A stretch of 42,198 bases of DNA from Saccoglossus kowalevskii (Eukaryota > Hemichordata > Enteropneusta > Harrimaniidae). Numbering within the stretch: the stretch's first letter is position 1; every line of letters begins with the position of its first letter. Positions 20,801 to 35,800 of the stretch are shown piece by piece. The position numbers were made by a program, and so were the translations under genes. A model generated the notes under the pieces. That model was not told where the DNA came from. It did not search any database and was given only the letters and a program-made list of their open reading frames with translations. Location: assembly GCF_000003605.2 (NCBI RefSeq), contig NW_003138323.1, forward strand, positions 284,963 to 327,160, in the 5' to 3' direction.

Positions 20801-23800
20801 ATCCTAAAATATAATCAGTCGATTTCACTCGTCTTCCGGTCTAAAAGTAAGGTAAATGACCCGACATGGTTTACACACACTCAGTGAATATAGATTAGTT
20901 GGCTGCATTTATGTTCTCGTTTCAATTCAGTCTTCCTTTGCATGGCAGCCATTGACGTCACTAAACCATTAAATCAATCGTAAGAATAGAAACATTTGGA
21001 TAATTGGGCATCAGTGAGCACGACGTGAAGTAATCACGCACAGTTATCAAGTGCGAATATAATGCTCGTAATATCATCAAGAATTATTACGATGCCAATG
21101 TTTAATCTCCCCTATCCCCCCATTTTTGAGAAAAAATGAACTAACCAAAGAAACCCAAGACTGTGTGGGCAGACAAGCCATGTTGTATTAAATTTAGCAA
21201 GGGGATTGTCAGCTGCAGTAATACTCAAATTAGGGATTATAATGGTTGGTAATTTCCAAAATTTTAATAAATGTCAAAACGTTGTCAAAAGTGTCAAGAT
21301 ACTTAAATTTTTATAAGATTGTGACGTAAAGAAATTCCTGAAACAGATTTGACATATATCAAAAGGAGCTGCGTCTATTTCCGCATGAGCACACACGATT
21401 AAATAATAAAAGCATTATATTAACAATGTATTTCTCATTACATTAAAATAAAATATAAATTTATACTTAAATTTTTTTGGTAATAAAACATTTAAAAAGA
21501 AATTTGGTTGAATTAAAGATAAACAAATTCGGCAAGTGTTTAAGATGACAGTAGAATGTCCATATGCCAATAACAGCTAGTGCTGAATATGAACTATTAA
21601 AGTACATATAATATACACCACATCACTTAGGATCACAGCAAGGTCACTCGAAGGTCAAACTCTAATGCGATTTCATTGGAGGAATAACAGTTAATTGATT
21701 ACCAAAATAGCAACAGAATGTTTCAAAAGCAGGACACAGATCAATTCCATGCTGTGACCTCTTTACTCAGATTTCCTTTTCAATTAACATCAAAAAAAAA
21801 AAAAAAAACTAAAATACTTGTGAATTATTGAATAGGCTTGTCTGCATTTATTAGCTACATTTATTCTCACTATAAGAGGTCAAGTCAAAAAAAAAAAAAG
21901 GATGGGAAATATGAATCGCCATGGAAACTATCACAAGGTTGATCTTGAGATGCTATTTCTAATGTTGGAGCTGAAGTCTGTATAAATCAGTGCCACTATG
22001 AACACACTGCAGGATGCACCATTCCTAGAATAGTTAGACATCCTATCTCTTCCTTGCATAATTGACGTAATATCTAAATGTGAAATGTACATGTCTGTAC
22101 AGAATAAAAACAAAAACAGGGACCATTTTGGTAACCACAATTAAACATTTCCAACAAATATCTATGATATGTTTGTTTTACTATTGACAATAACAACTCA
22201 ATTGACAGAATGAATCTTTAAATCAACATTGTACCTTGCACTTTCTTTATTATATCTATAACCCCCCCCCCCCATAAGAACTGAATCAGGAATGTAAATT
22301 CATATATTTATACGTAAATTCATATGTTTATTAAATGCTTTAGAAACTCGTCTTATTTTAACTTTGAAAAAAAAAAACTACTCGCACTATTAGAAGCGCA
22401 CCTCCAACTGAGGCATATACAATCCAACAACTACATTTGTTGTATACTGAATCATTTAAATATTATTTATTTAGACTATAGAAACACATCTCTGTAAATT
22501 ATGTCAGCGCATACACATACGAATAGAGCAAATATGCTATATATATTATATATTAAAAGTACATGTAGTTTTAATTACTGCCGCGCTACATCCGGTGTTG
22601 CATCAATAAACTAAGAACATTATTAAAATATGTAATTCTGAATTGGATATTATCACCTCCTACAAATTATTAAGATAGTTAAGATTTAAAAATAAAAGAA
22701 CTTTAAAGGGGAACCGCTCAATCCCATGGATTGCACCAAAGAATCATGGGACACTATTGTTTATGTTGTTTACAATGTTAATCTATCTTTTGTTATCCAT
22801 TGTTATTTTAATCCAGAAAGTAAATTTGTTGTGAAATTAATCTTAACTGGAAGGTGCCCCTTTAAGCAAAAAATGGAGATGGATATTATATCTCTTAGGA
22901 TGGTACCATGGGTCTGAAATCACAGAATTAGCAAGCGTATTCAAATACAGTATAAAAGATTACGTAGACGCAAGTCTGCTAAAGCTAACAAAAAACAGTT
23001 CTAGTCTTTGTAGAATGCAAACAAATAAAACTGCACATTACATGGTTTCCTAGTAGGCTAGACAAAAAGGGCATACAGTATAAACAGTGATTAAAAATAA
23101 ACTATACTGTTATATATAGGGAGTATAGTATGCTTAGCATATGTTTAAGAAAGAAGGGATAAACAATCTAAGAATACATTCAGTGTTGTTAGAGGTCAGG
23201 CTATACACCAATAGATTGAACCGAGGCCATGGAAGTTGAATGACTGTTCAAAGTTTAGTATGGTGATTTGTTATGCACCTAGTCTGAGTTATATGCATCT
23301 GCAATACATATGTGAAGTTTTAATTAGATATATCAGTTGTCAATACTTAGTGCATTTTTCCCAAGCCCTTCCAGCATTACAAGGTGTATTTTGTAATTAG
23401 AGAACACCACATGTGTCAACCTGAAAATTTTTTTAGTCGAATAGACACATTGTATATTTACCGAGATGCAACTAATTGTCTCTGTGCCAAATCTGAAATA
23501 AATCGACCAAATGCATAGGCCCGTAATGTCACAGGCACAGATGGATGCGACTGAAATTAATAGTCAAAGTAAATTGCACCCTTTCAATATTGACCCCCTT
23601 ATCTTTTTAATTATGTACAATTTCAGAGTACAAATGGTGTTACGTCAAAATATTGTAAAGTAGCATTAATCTGAATTCTTTATGATGATTAGGAAGCACC
23701 ATCTGTGGTAGCGAAAGTCCCTTAGAATTAAGAGAAGTAGTTTTAAATTACTACATTCATGTAAGACCACCTGCAACAAACTGCTGACAATGCACACAAG

Positions 23801-26800
23801 TACACAGCACAATGAGTGTGTAAAGTCCACAGTAAAGTAGGACATTACAAGGAAATAAAAATATAAAGGTCAGTATGATCACCACTATGTGCAGATCAAT
23901 AAATTTGTCTGTTTTTAAAAATATATTCGTGCCAGGTGGTGTCACTAGCTATGTTCACATCACAGGATCTCGGCACGTGCCAAATATTTTATATCCCTCG
24001 AGTTTGCAGATGGATTACAGCAGTTGCTTTCACGTTACTTGTGACTACTGCGGCTTGTGCTGAAATCGTACCACAATACACCTGTTTTTTGTTTCTTGTT
24101 GAGCTGTCAATGAGAAACAAAATGTCATCTTCTTTCCATGTACTAGTCAGTGCTCCTACTTGAGCATCAAACCATATCTTTCTAGACAAGCAGGCAGCAC
24201 TTTCCTCCATCGCCATGTCATATGAATCAGTATATGTTCTCTTAAGTTCACTGGCAAGGGTGTGATTTCCTGTTTATGTTGAGCATTCAGGCAGCCAATC
24301 CTGACATGTGCCGAGTTTCGATCCTGACTCTCTATTGGGACCAAAATCAATGAAGTCCAGACTGTTCACACACACTTTTTGGTACATGACAACTCTGTCC
24401 CAACTCTCGGCACATGCCAAGATCCATAACATGAACACAACTACTGACTTTTTATTACATACATATACATAACAGGACTGTGCGGTGATTTCTAGCACTT
24501 ACAATAATGTCCTACCCAAAACATCAAACCAGGCCTGATCAAACAACTACACAGCTGCATCCCTGGTTGAATGAATCTCGGCCATTGGTAATATTTAACC
24601 CCAGATAAGATTTGAACCCAGGTAATAATTGAGCCCAGGTAGGATTTGAACCCATGAATTTGAGCCCAGGCAGAATATGAGCCTTGGTAGGATTTGAACC
24701 TAAATGGGAATTGAACACAAGTTTGATTTGATTACCTGCGGTAGGATTAAAATCTAGGTAGGATATGAACCAAGAATTTGGCAATGATGGGTCCAATGCA
24801 ACAACCACTATACATATACAACTCCTGAAATTGATAAATTAACATAACTACCGGGTAGTACTTGTGATGTGCAGATTTTCATTAAAACTACTTTATATTT
24901 CACTATTTTAATACTTGGGCATAATTGCTTTAATAGTACCTAGTATTATTTTGTCAAGCATATTTGATAAAAAGAGTGAACAGAGGTAGTACAATAGAAT
25001 CTATTTAAAACAGAATACCTTCATTTTTGTACAGGTACATTTAGGTAGGGGTTAACAATACGCAATACAATACCATTGTGTTTTGATAGGTATTCACCTG
25101 AACTAACCAGCAAAGCATGACAGGCACCTGGACACTTGACAATACAACCCGAGAAATCATTCTGCTCTCCTGTTTCACCATTTGCATTACTCTGACATGC
25201 GAGATCCTCAAACACACTAACACTTGACTCCATTTTGTTCCAAAATTGCAAGTAATCCATAATACCTACCAGTGTAAACAACGCAAAGTCTCCTTATTGG
25301 AATGCTATAATGAATATTGGAAGGGAACTGGTTTTCTTTTTTTAAATCTGACATCATTAATAATGCAAATTTCATCGATTTATGCATGTCATTGAGCTAT
25401 TTGTATAACCAAAAAACCAAAGTTAATGATATTACTTAAATTAGAAATGGACAAAAAAAATTGTACTAGAAATCTACCATGCTTATTGTCAAAATAATGA
25501 AAATATGGTATTTCAATGAAATAAAACATACAACTGCAGCATTTTTTTACATTGTACTGTAAGCAGATACTGACTATATAGGCTTGTATTACAAAGATAC
25601 TCAAGAGGCTGCGGATACCAGTACCCCAGGATGAATAGTTATGAAATGACAAAAATATTCACCAAAATTAGAGAATTAAAGATATCATCACAAAATGAAC
25701 AAATCCAACTTTTTCACCCCCAGACTTTCTTGCCTTAATTTTTCTGCACTTTTTTCTTATAATCTTCAATATTTCTGGAAATAAATCCTAATTTTGAAGA
25801 CAACAGACAAAATTTTAATCAATTTTTACTTTTTACTCAAAAAATGTTGGTTATTTTTGTCCCAATCTTCGGAAGGGAAGTGCAGACTATAAACAGGACT
25901 ATTTTTTGAATTTGTGATGAAAAGAGGGAACTGGTTAAGAGAAGTCTACTGAAGGTACATATACACCAAGTATAAAAGCAATCAGGCTTATAGTTTTCAA
26001 GAAAAAGTTGAAAAAAGTAGACGCGGACGATGACGACTAACAATCTCTCATATGATGGTCTTCGCTCAACAAATTCAACCAGCGGAGCTAATAAAGTTGT
26101 ACATAGTATACATAAATTCTCTGATTACTGAGAAACCACATCAGCTACATGTATGTGTAGCCTCATGTTGAAAAACACTTTGTTTTTTAAAGACAACAAG
26201 CAGATCATGTGAAGAATGCAATTATTCACGATGATTCAAACTTGCAGTGACCTAGCCAACTCCAGCAAAGCAGTCCCAAATCATCAGTAAACTTATCACA
26301 GTGGGCATTATATATTTTTTTTCATCGCCGCCTACTCACATAAATTATTGAATGTTCTTTTACTTTTTGAAGCACTGAGTGGCCCACGCTTGATACTCTG
26401 TAGCAACCTACGTGGGATTTAGTATACATTGGCGACAGTATTAACTTTCCATGGGTTATGCAACACCTACAAAACTGTGTTTTGTAGTTGGAGCTGAGCC
26501 TTAATTTCGCTAAATTTATTTTTTGCATTCAAATTCAACTGAACCTAGAAGTTCAATGTTAAATTTGCTCAGAGCGATTACTGGTTGTTAGGCCATGACT
26601 GTTGCTAGTGAGACTCAATTCCTTTGGGGCAAGTTTCACAAGATTAAATAATGTATACTGGTAATTTTGGCTGAAATAAGTTATTCTGCGAGGAAAAATT
26701 CAATTTACATTATCAATCTAATGCTTTATCTAATATAAACACGATATTTGAAAGTCTATCAAACACACAATGAATATGTATGATTTGATTATCGCTCAGA

Positions 26801-29800
26801 AAAAAAGATAATTTTTATACAACATTTTAGCTGACAATCAAGTCACTTGGTTTCAAAACGTTTATGATGTCATACATAATGAAATGTAATAACATGCTAT
26901 TAAAATATGCTAATTTGGCAAAAATGCTTTTATTACTTGGTATTAATTCAATGGTACATGTACAATGCAAATTATTTGTTGTTTGATTGAACAAACATTT
27001 TTTTCTACTGTTACAAAATATAATATCACATATAAAATCACTTATAGAGATTCAGAGAGCACGGTTTTATTGCATTACATCGACATGGGGCAACCCACAC
27101 AAAAACTGACACAAATATACTTTTTAGTCCAAAAATCATTCCACCCATAATAAGAATTTTGCGATACTACCTTGGACTACACAGGAATGCTAAATACTGC
27201 ATAAGACATGAATTAATATGCTTGTATTTATTTTACCCAGTGTTGAAATTTTATTCCACACTTGTATCAAAATACATATTGCGAGAAAGTCAATGTATTT
27301 TTGGACACACAAGAGCTTTAATTAAAATTTATTGCCAAGAGACCATTTTTTCGCAATAATTGTACCATGCTGTTACCAGAGCAACCATGTACTGTGCTGT
27401 TTTAACCCCGTAGATTTGTTACCACGAAGATAGAGAAAATCTCCATAAATGTCAGAGTTGACACAACAGTAGTAGGTACAATTTTTACTAAAATAAAAAA
27501 AATGTGTGAATGATCAAAATGAGGAGATGAACCAAAAAAGATGAGATTACCAGCTAATACACTATTACACAGATAACGCAGATAAATAACACAACATTTA
27601 TCAAAAAGTCAACAATTGTAAAATGTGATAATGTAAATGCTGAACACTGTACAAGTCCCCATAAGCTGACACATCCATAACACAAAATAGCTGACATTAT
27701 GTCAATATATGATTATAAATAGAATCCTGATAATGACTTCAAAAAAAGTTGGAGTCACCAGCTGATTTTTGTTTTTTTTGTGATCGGCGAAAATTTTTTA
27801 TCAATAAAGAATATTGTTCCGACAATAGACATATTATGCCCTATCAGGGATCAAAATACCCCTGGTGCACACTGCACTATGCACATAGATTATCAACTAG
27901 TGCAAGTAAACTCAAAATATAATGTGCACGCTGTGCATGCAGAAATTAACACAACATTTTCTCATTATATTCACTAAGCCTAAATTAAGTTCAACCAACA
28001 TTGGGAAAAAAAAAACAATTCTTTCGTGATTGTATCAATCGGGAACCTGTAAATTTTATTTAAACTTTAAAAGTAGTGCATTTCACAACAAGTTAGTGCA
28101 GGTAAATTTCAAATTCAACATGCACACTATGCATGCAGGGAAAAATTCCATTTCAATCCCTGCCTATCTAATTATACATTACGACTGATGAGGTACTGTT
28201 TGCTCCCTAGAATTATTCAAAAAATCTTGATTATATGTCATTGTTCTAAAAATAGCAATTTTTGTATAATATTAGATAAATTTTTTCAAAATACAATAAT
28301 GTATCAGAAGAATACTCTTCATGTTACTATGGGACTAAAGCTTCATGATTGAATATAATAAAGCAATGAATATTAATTGTTACGCGATTTACGACCAATT
28401 TCAGCTTCTAACTTCTAACATAAACACATTGCCTGCTGGTGAATTTTTTAAACAATAGATATCGGCAATTCGTTATTTTCTCTGGAGGCTTTCAGCAGTT
28501 GATGTATTAACAGAGCCACCATCTAGAAGTTTACATAGAAGATTTGGTACGCTACCGATATGAGTAAATAATGTATCATCATATTAAACTATCAACATGA
28601 AATGTATTTTTAGATTGGAAAGTAACATCCTGTTGCAAATACCAAACTTTATCAACTCAATGTGTGATCTTGGATATGCTGTCAAATTGGAAATAAATTA
28701 AACATTATATTATATTATAAGTATTTCTAAATACGTCAGAGTTCTTTTACTAATCAATCAATGTATACATGTACTACACGTACACCAAGATATTATATGT
28801 CGGGTAGAAAACGACGTAACATATGTCTGAAATATCCTGTGTAAGTATGTTTCAATATCAGTTGTTTATTACGCAAATGTTGATTCTCTGCAGTTGTCAA
28901 GAATATTAAAAATAACAGCTCAGCCACGCAGCCACTGCTCCATTCTTAAACGTGTTATGACTCCCTTGTGATCAGTTATCATCTGTTACTTTGTAAGCCA
29001 TTCAGGAGAGTTGCATCATCATATATAGTAGGGTAGGGCTTGCTACGAGGAATGTCAATTTTACACCTTCCAAATCTTGCATTTAAGTCACTATTTATTT
29101 TATTATTGAGTGTTCAAGATGCAAGATTTACCAATCAGCCAGTATAAATGAGAATCTCGGTAACAAGAGCTCTCAGTCTTATAAGCGACGGTATTGATTC
29201 CAATTTGATTTTATGCAAGTGACGATTCAAAACAAAACGCCTCCGCAATTACACAGCAACTGATCGCGCCTCTCTTTCGAGACTAGAATCACATTTCGAC
29301 ACATCATGATGGAAAACAGGATGAAGAGTACAAATGAAAATGACTTCCACTTGTCAAAAGTAAAGCTAAAGGGTAATTCTATTGATCTCTCGCAGGAAAG
29401 AACAGCTTCTCTGGTCATTAAAAAACAATTAGGCTAAATTTGGTATTTCCGGTAGCAGTGTAAAACATAGTTGAACTCTGGTGACCTTGCCCTTTGTTGT
29501 ATAATATTATTTCCTTTATCATAGTTTGTTTCAATATGAATATGCATTGTCATAATTAATTTTGAATCAAAACAAGTTTTAGGATTGAAACAGTAGTGGG
29601 AAAGTGAATGTCCTTGATTGATGTAAATATCTTACAAAAACATTGGCGCCTAATTTGTTCAAATTCAAAGTAATTCAGATATTTTAGGATAAAAACAAAT
29701 GCCTCATCTCAGAAAAAAAGTGCTGCATTTAGACGTGAATAGATTCGTAAAACATGCAAGATAACAGAAAATCTTAGCTGGCTTTTGCCCAAGTATTTTG

Positions 29801-32800
29801 TACAGGTGTCTGTCAAAAATTAATGATTTACTGAGACAAATATGAACTGCCTTATTATATTCATTATGTGACTACTGTATTATTTTAAAAGTGAAAAAAA
29901 AAGCCTCTAGGAATAACTATCATGTTGCAAGCTCTGCTTTGTATGCAAATCAACTCAAATAATTAGTTGGTGTTCAGTGGAGGGAGAAGTCAACAGTACT
30001 GTTGCCTCCTGAGACCCTTCATTTTCAAACACTGCAATCTTGTGAAGCGTATTTTTACAATAAAAGCTCTATCATTCTGTTCTAATGGCTGAAAAAAATT
30101 CCGTGAATTTTGATTTTCAAAATTTATATATTTCAACACAAAAATGTTTTGTCGAATGAATTATATTTTTGAGTACAATTTTCCTTTCAAAATGTGGATG
30201 CAACGTTTTGCTTTTTATGTATTTTTACATTGTTTTTGTTTTTTGTGTTCAATGATTTACTTCATTGAACACATACAACAATGCATATTCCCACAGGGAT
30301 CAGCAACCTTTGATTGTGTATCACCATTTTATTATTTTATCAGATGTTCTCAATTTTTGCATGATATTTTTACACAGAACATCTGTTGTTTGAACTAAGG
30401 GAAGATTTTATATTGATGAATTAGGTGACTAAGTTTGATAAAGTTTGGAATAGAATTAGTAAAGTTATTGTGCACACATTAACAATCACTAACAACAACA
30501 ACGCCGCCACCCATGCCAACAACGACGATAGACATTTTCCCCTTGATATACCTTTCTCTTCCATCTTTGATGATAAGGGCACGGTAAAGATACTGCAAAT
30601 AAAGTGGGATTTTGATTTTAAAATGTCAGATTTCTGTAAATTTGCATGTCTACGATTACCCAACAAATTCTTGAAAACAATGACATTGAAACCAAATCAA
30701 CTTGCATTGCTGCAGAAATTCAACATACATTCAGAACAAGACACCACCCAATGGGATAGTGTCACAATACTCAAACTCAAGACGTAAATGTGTGAAAAAA
30801 GAGAAGAAAACAATCACCATGTTAGACCTTGCAAAAAAAATATTTCTGGTCAAACCTTTTTTAAAATGGGATGGAAGGGAGATTTTGTTTTTCTGTTAAA
30901 ATAATTTACAGCTCACAAATAGTACCTGTTTCATTACTTCATCAAACACTGTAGTGGAAAAATAAGTGAGGTCTCTTAGTATCAAAATTATCCCTCGAGT
31001 TCTGTGTAATGTTCAAAAGTTACTTTACTTTTTATTTTCTTTGTACGTATTTCAAGGATAACCATTCACCCTGCAGTTATCCGCTAATCATTGGGACAAG
31101 GATAAAAAAGCCACTCATCTTAAAGCGAAGGGATCGTCACCTGTGCACGTGTACATGTAGGAATTAATTCCTAAAGGAATATAACATGATAAAAGTGCAA
31201 AGGTATCTGCAAGCATGCACAGGTGACAAATCCCAGATTTAATTTTGTTTTCAGAATTTTTTTCCCTTTTTTTTTCATTCATCAAGTCTTCATCTCCTCC
31301 ACACATACATGCACACCCACTAGTGTACCATCTCTGTAGGAATCATCAAGAAATGGAATCTCAAAAATCAAGTTGTTAAATCTTCACGTGGCTCTAGGTT
31401 ACTTCTGAAGGCACAAATAAAAATGTTGTTGTCTCCCGTCTCCTTGGATTTCACACTTACTTTGTTACTCGTTTCCTTCAGCAAATTGCAAATTTTTTAA
31501 TGTATGATTTTTTTTCATTGAGTAAATGATATGTCAAGGAATGAGTTTACTACAAATGACATGTCATATGCTCTCACACAACAGCAATTGTGTGTGTGAT
31601 ACCTCGCTTTTCACTCAGTGAATGTACTCAATTACAAATATTTCCCTCTGACAACTGTTTACAATTAACTCACATTACCAGTAATATAATTCCAAATACA
31701 GATTTATGCAAAGGAGATGATATATTAACAAGATCTCAGAGCATCAGACGTTATTTGTCAAAAAGGCAAGTACAGTACAAATACAGTGCATGGATTAGCA
31801 AACACAGTAATGTAAATTGACAAACATGAATAACGTAATTTGCACCAAACACAATGCATAATGTACAAATGGGAATTTCTGCCGAAGTAGTCACGCTCGC
31901 ACGCAAGCTACCTGACTAGAGATGATGAAGATACAAATACATCAGTCAGAACAATACTTCAATTAGAGCAATTTGAATCAACAATCATGTAATGTACTTT
32001 ACAGCTACACACCGGTATACATGTATGACATAAATGAACTCTGAATCAGTCAAATAGCTCTACTATTTGTAATCCAACACAACTGATACTGAATGATCAA
32101 TCCATCAAAAATGTAGATCTGCCTTATTATAGTCATACATGTAGCATAGATTAAAATCTAATACACCCTTCATCTTTGACAACATTCATTTCATCGGGTT
32201 TGACAAGTGATATGATAATGAAATACTTGTATCCAGAGGGGGCATATTCAAGCCTTGATCACCAGTAGCCAAAATTAGACTGCTACAACATACATAAACA
32301 TAAATCATGTCAATTTATTTCAGAATATATACTATATGTGACTAAAGTAGAAAGCCTGCCATCTCAAGGAGATATCTATGTAAACTCTTAAAAAGAAACG
32401 CCAAAACATGTGGTGCTACTAATATGCTAGTGAATGCTAAAGGAATATTGGATTACTCAGCATATTCATTTCACAATTCAATGACAGGTAAACACAAAAC
32501 AAATGTTCTTTATTATTCATCAGAAAAAACTTTGACTTGATTAACAATTTTTGGGAAATGCTTATACATGTACCAGGCATAGAGCAATGACCAACATTGT
32601 TGGGAGCACATACCAGGCACACAGAATGGGTCAATATTGTTAGGAGCACATACGAGGCATGAAGCATGAGGCAACATTGTTCAGAGCACAATCCAGGCAT
32701 GAAGCAATGACCAACATTGCTGAGAGCATATGCCAAGCACAGAGCATGAGCCAACATTGTGGGGGGAACATACCGGGCATGAAGCATGAGCCAACATTGT

Positions 32801-35800
32801 GGGGAGCACATACCGGGCATGAAGCATGAACCAACACTGCTGGGAGTTCATACCAGTCATGAAGAATGAGCCGACATTGTTCAGAGCACATAATGTACCA
32901 GACACATAGCATGAGCGAACATTGTTTGGGACACATACCAGACATAGAACATGAGCAAACATTGTTGGGACACATATCAGACATAGAACATGAGCGAACA
33001 TTGTTTGGGACACATATCAGACACAGAACATTGTTGGGAGCACATACATTGTACCAGACATAGAACATGAGCGAACATTGTTGGGAGTACATACAAAACA
33101 CAGAACATGAGCCAACATTGTTGGAAGCACATACCAGCCAACATAGTATGAGCCAACATAGTTTTATTAAATTTATAGATAACATGGAGACAATATTCTC
33201 ACATACACTAACATGTACGCAAAAGATTTCTGTGAGTCAGTAAAACAAAGGCGAAATTTTGCTGCAGTGTAAAACAGTTTTCAGTATGTCTAATTTCAGT
33301 CTGGGAATTCTTTCACCAAATTAAAATGAAAAATCAACGTTTCAGGACAGCAAAACTATTTTTCCAAGAGCAAGATGAACGATACACTGTGCCAGTAATA
33401 CATGTACAGGTACTATCAATATATTGACTCCCAATAAACCGTGTTCTTTAGTAGACAGGAAACAGCTGCAAAGGTCAGGCGTTCCAGGAACTCTATACTG
33501 ATTGGTATTTGGTGAAAAAAGAGATGTAGACTTCCCCACTTTATATTATTTTAGGAAGCAGCAGACTCATAAACTTGCACTACACCTGTCCGAAAATAAC
33601 GTCCTATAAACTCCCAATATTAACCCCTTTGAAATATTAATAAGAATCCCCCCCCTCTGAGAGAAACAGTAGCAGTCTAATATATTGGCATTAAGTGAAG
33701 TATCTAACTTGCCATATATACAGAAATGCAGGCTTAAAATAGCGAGGCAATTTTATTGCAACAATTCTAATGATTCAAACTAATCATTTCCCCCCATAAA
33801 TACCATTTTGAGTTGATAATAAATACGATATTCTCATGTCAGTAATTACTCAACAATGGTAATATAATTTGATGAAACCATCATAGATTTGATAGCAACC
33901 AGACAATTTATCCCGTTTTACACATTTCATCATGTTTATCATTCATTGGGCTATGACAGCTTGATCACCATGGAAACACTTGGTGCTTTTCATTCCGTTG
34001 TCATGTTTGCAATGCTTTGAAAAAAAGAACTGACAAATGTGGCAGCAAAGCGTATTGTACAATCAGATCAGGTTTAAGATTACAGTGTTCATCAGTTGGT
34101 CTATTATTAAACAATCTTTCTCAATCCCTGAGATTACATCATGGGACACCATCCATCATGTTGTTCAGGTGTAATAAGTCTTTTAGTTTCCCCATTGTAT
34201 TTTTAATTCAGTAAAAAAAAACATAGTTAAACTATAGAAAACCTTGATTGCTAGTGAACTATAAGAGAAAGTAAGGAATGTATTAATATACTATAGAGTG
34301 AATTGCAAACAACATGGACGCCAGCCAGCCATTTTTGATCCGATCAGACAATGGCTTCACATGGATGTGATGGTGTATACAAAATACTCCTTATTGTCAC
34401 CAATATATCCAAAAGTGCATAAGCTAGCTGTACCATGGATTGATCAAGTTTGAAAAATAATTTTAATTAATTTTTCTTGCCACAACAGACATGATAAACC
34501 AAATACCTTGGCATGTTTTCTCAAAATGTGTTGTGTTCAATGCAAATTCCATGTGCACGCACACACAGCATAAAGAAACCCTAGTTAAATGAAAAATAAA
34601 AAAAATGCACTGCGACACTTGATTAATTTTCACTGCTAGAAAGACACAGTTTTACAAAATTCAATGGCACTCAGTGTCGTAGGACCCTATACTAATTTAT
34701 GCTAATTATGCAGTTATGGGTTTACGAAATCGAGAGAAACATTACCCTTCTTAGAAATATTTTTTCAATATAAACTTTCAGTCATTATTATGAGTTAGGC
34801 CACACCGACTTAATTTTATGGATGACATCCGTGCACGCATTAGTTTTCGCCTGTTCTCAAAAAAAATAAATAAATCTCCGACGATGAGTCTCCACAGAGC
34901 AGTTTTCTGCCTGGAATATGCCGACTCATATTGCCACAAAGCGCCGGCTTGTCGTAAAACTTGTTTTAGACTACCTCAAAACGTGCCAATTTTGTCGTAA
35001 ATGAGTCCAATATGGCGACCACGCTACCAACGAAAGCAGAGGAAGCTCCTCGGCCGAAGTCCGCGTTCGAGGTGTAGAAAATTTTCTTCTTATTTTTTTT
35101 TTCATTTTTTTGATTCGGATAATTTGCTTGCACACACAGTGCAATGTTTTGTTAGTTATTGTCATAAAGTAGTGATATGTACATTCCGCATTGACTTGTA
35201 CTGAAAATGGTGTTCATGCTGTACCTTGAATGCAGTGTTCTGACTGAAGGTACTTCATGACTGCATGTACTAGAGTTTGTCTGAAATGGTTATATCTGTG
35301 ACAGTAATACAGTACGAGATGTGTACATCAACATGTGCCTCCTACAAATAAAGACTTCTTGTTTTGTTTTTTTGATATACTGTTCTGTGGTTCAATTCGT
35401 AATACCAGCTACTGTCCTATGGTTTTAGCAGGATTTTTTTTTTTTGCCCTCTCGCATTAGTTTTGGGGTCTCCAGAGGATGTCATCCGTAAAATTAAATC
35501 AGTGTGGCCTTATTGTCATTGCACCATTTGAATAATTGTTATCCAGTTGAAAATTCTCATATTGCAGCAATAAAAACAGTACTATAACACAATTTGTTTT
35601 TTTCCACATACTGTTTGAGCACACAGAGACTGACATTTATTGTGCCAATTATCAAATTTACAAAAAGAAATATTTAAGACAGACAATATAAAGGCGACCT
35701 CTGTGGCATTTTAATACACTATAGTTTAGCCATGTGTTCCACAATGCAGGGATTTTTCTAGTAAAAAAAATGCAAGAGACAGCACTGCAATTCAACGGTG

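Noticed and set aside
24596-24785. tRNA gene on the minus strand from GGTTCAAATCC
   Set aside because: No acceptor stem, anticodon arm or box A can be placed; the motif recurs every 15-40 bases as part of a tandem repeat.
29306-29437. Plus-strand frame [20 protein letters not shown]... of 43 codons
   Set aside because: No homologue recognised, short, inside SNRK intron 1, and overlapped by an equally long minus frame. Kept only as a candidate if transcripts support it.
32437-33185. Cys/Met-rich secreted-peptide gene
   Set aside because: The frames follow the 40-bp minisatellite and are open in all three minus frames, with no start, signal peptide or splice support.
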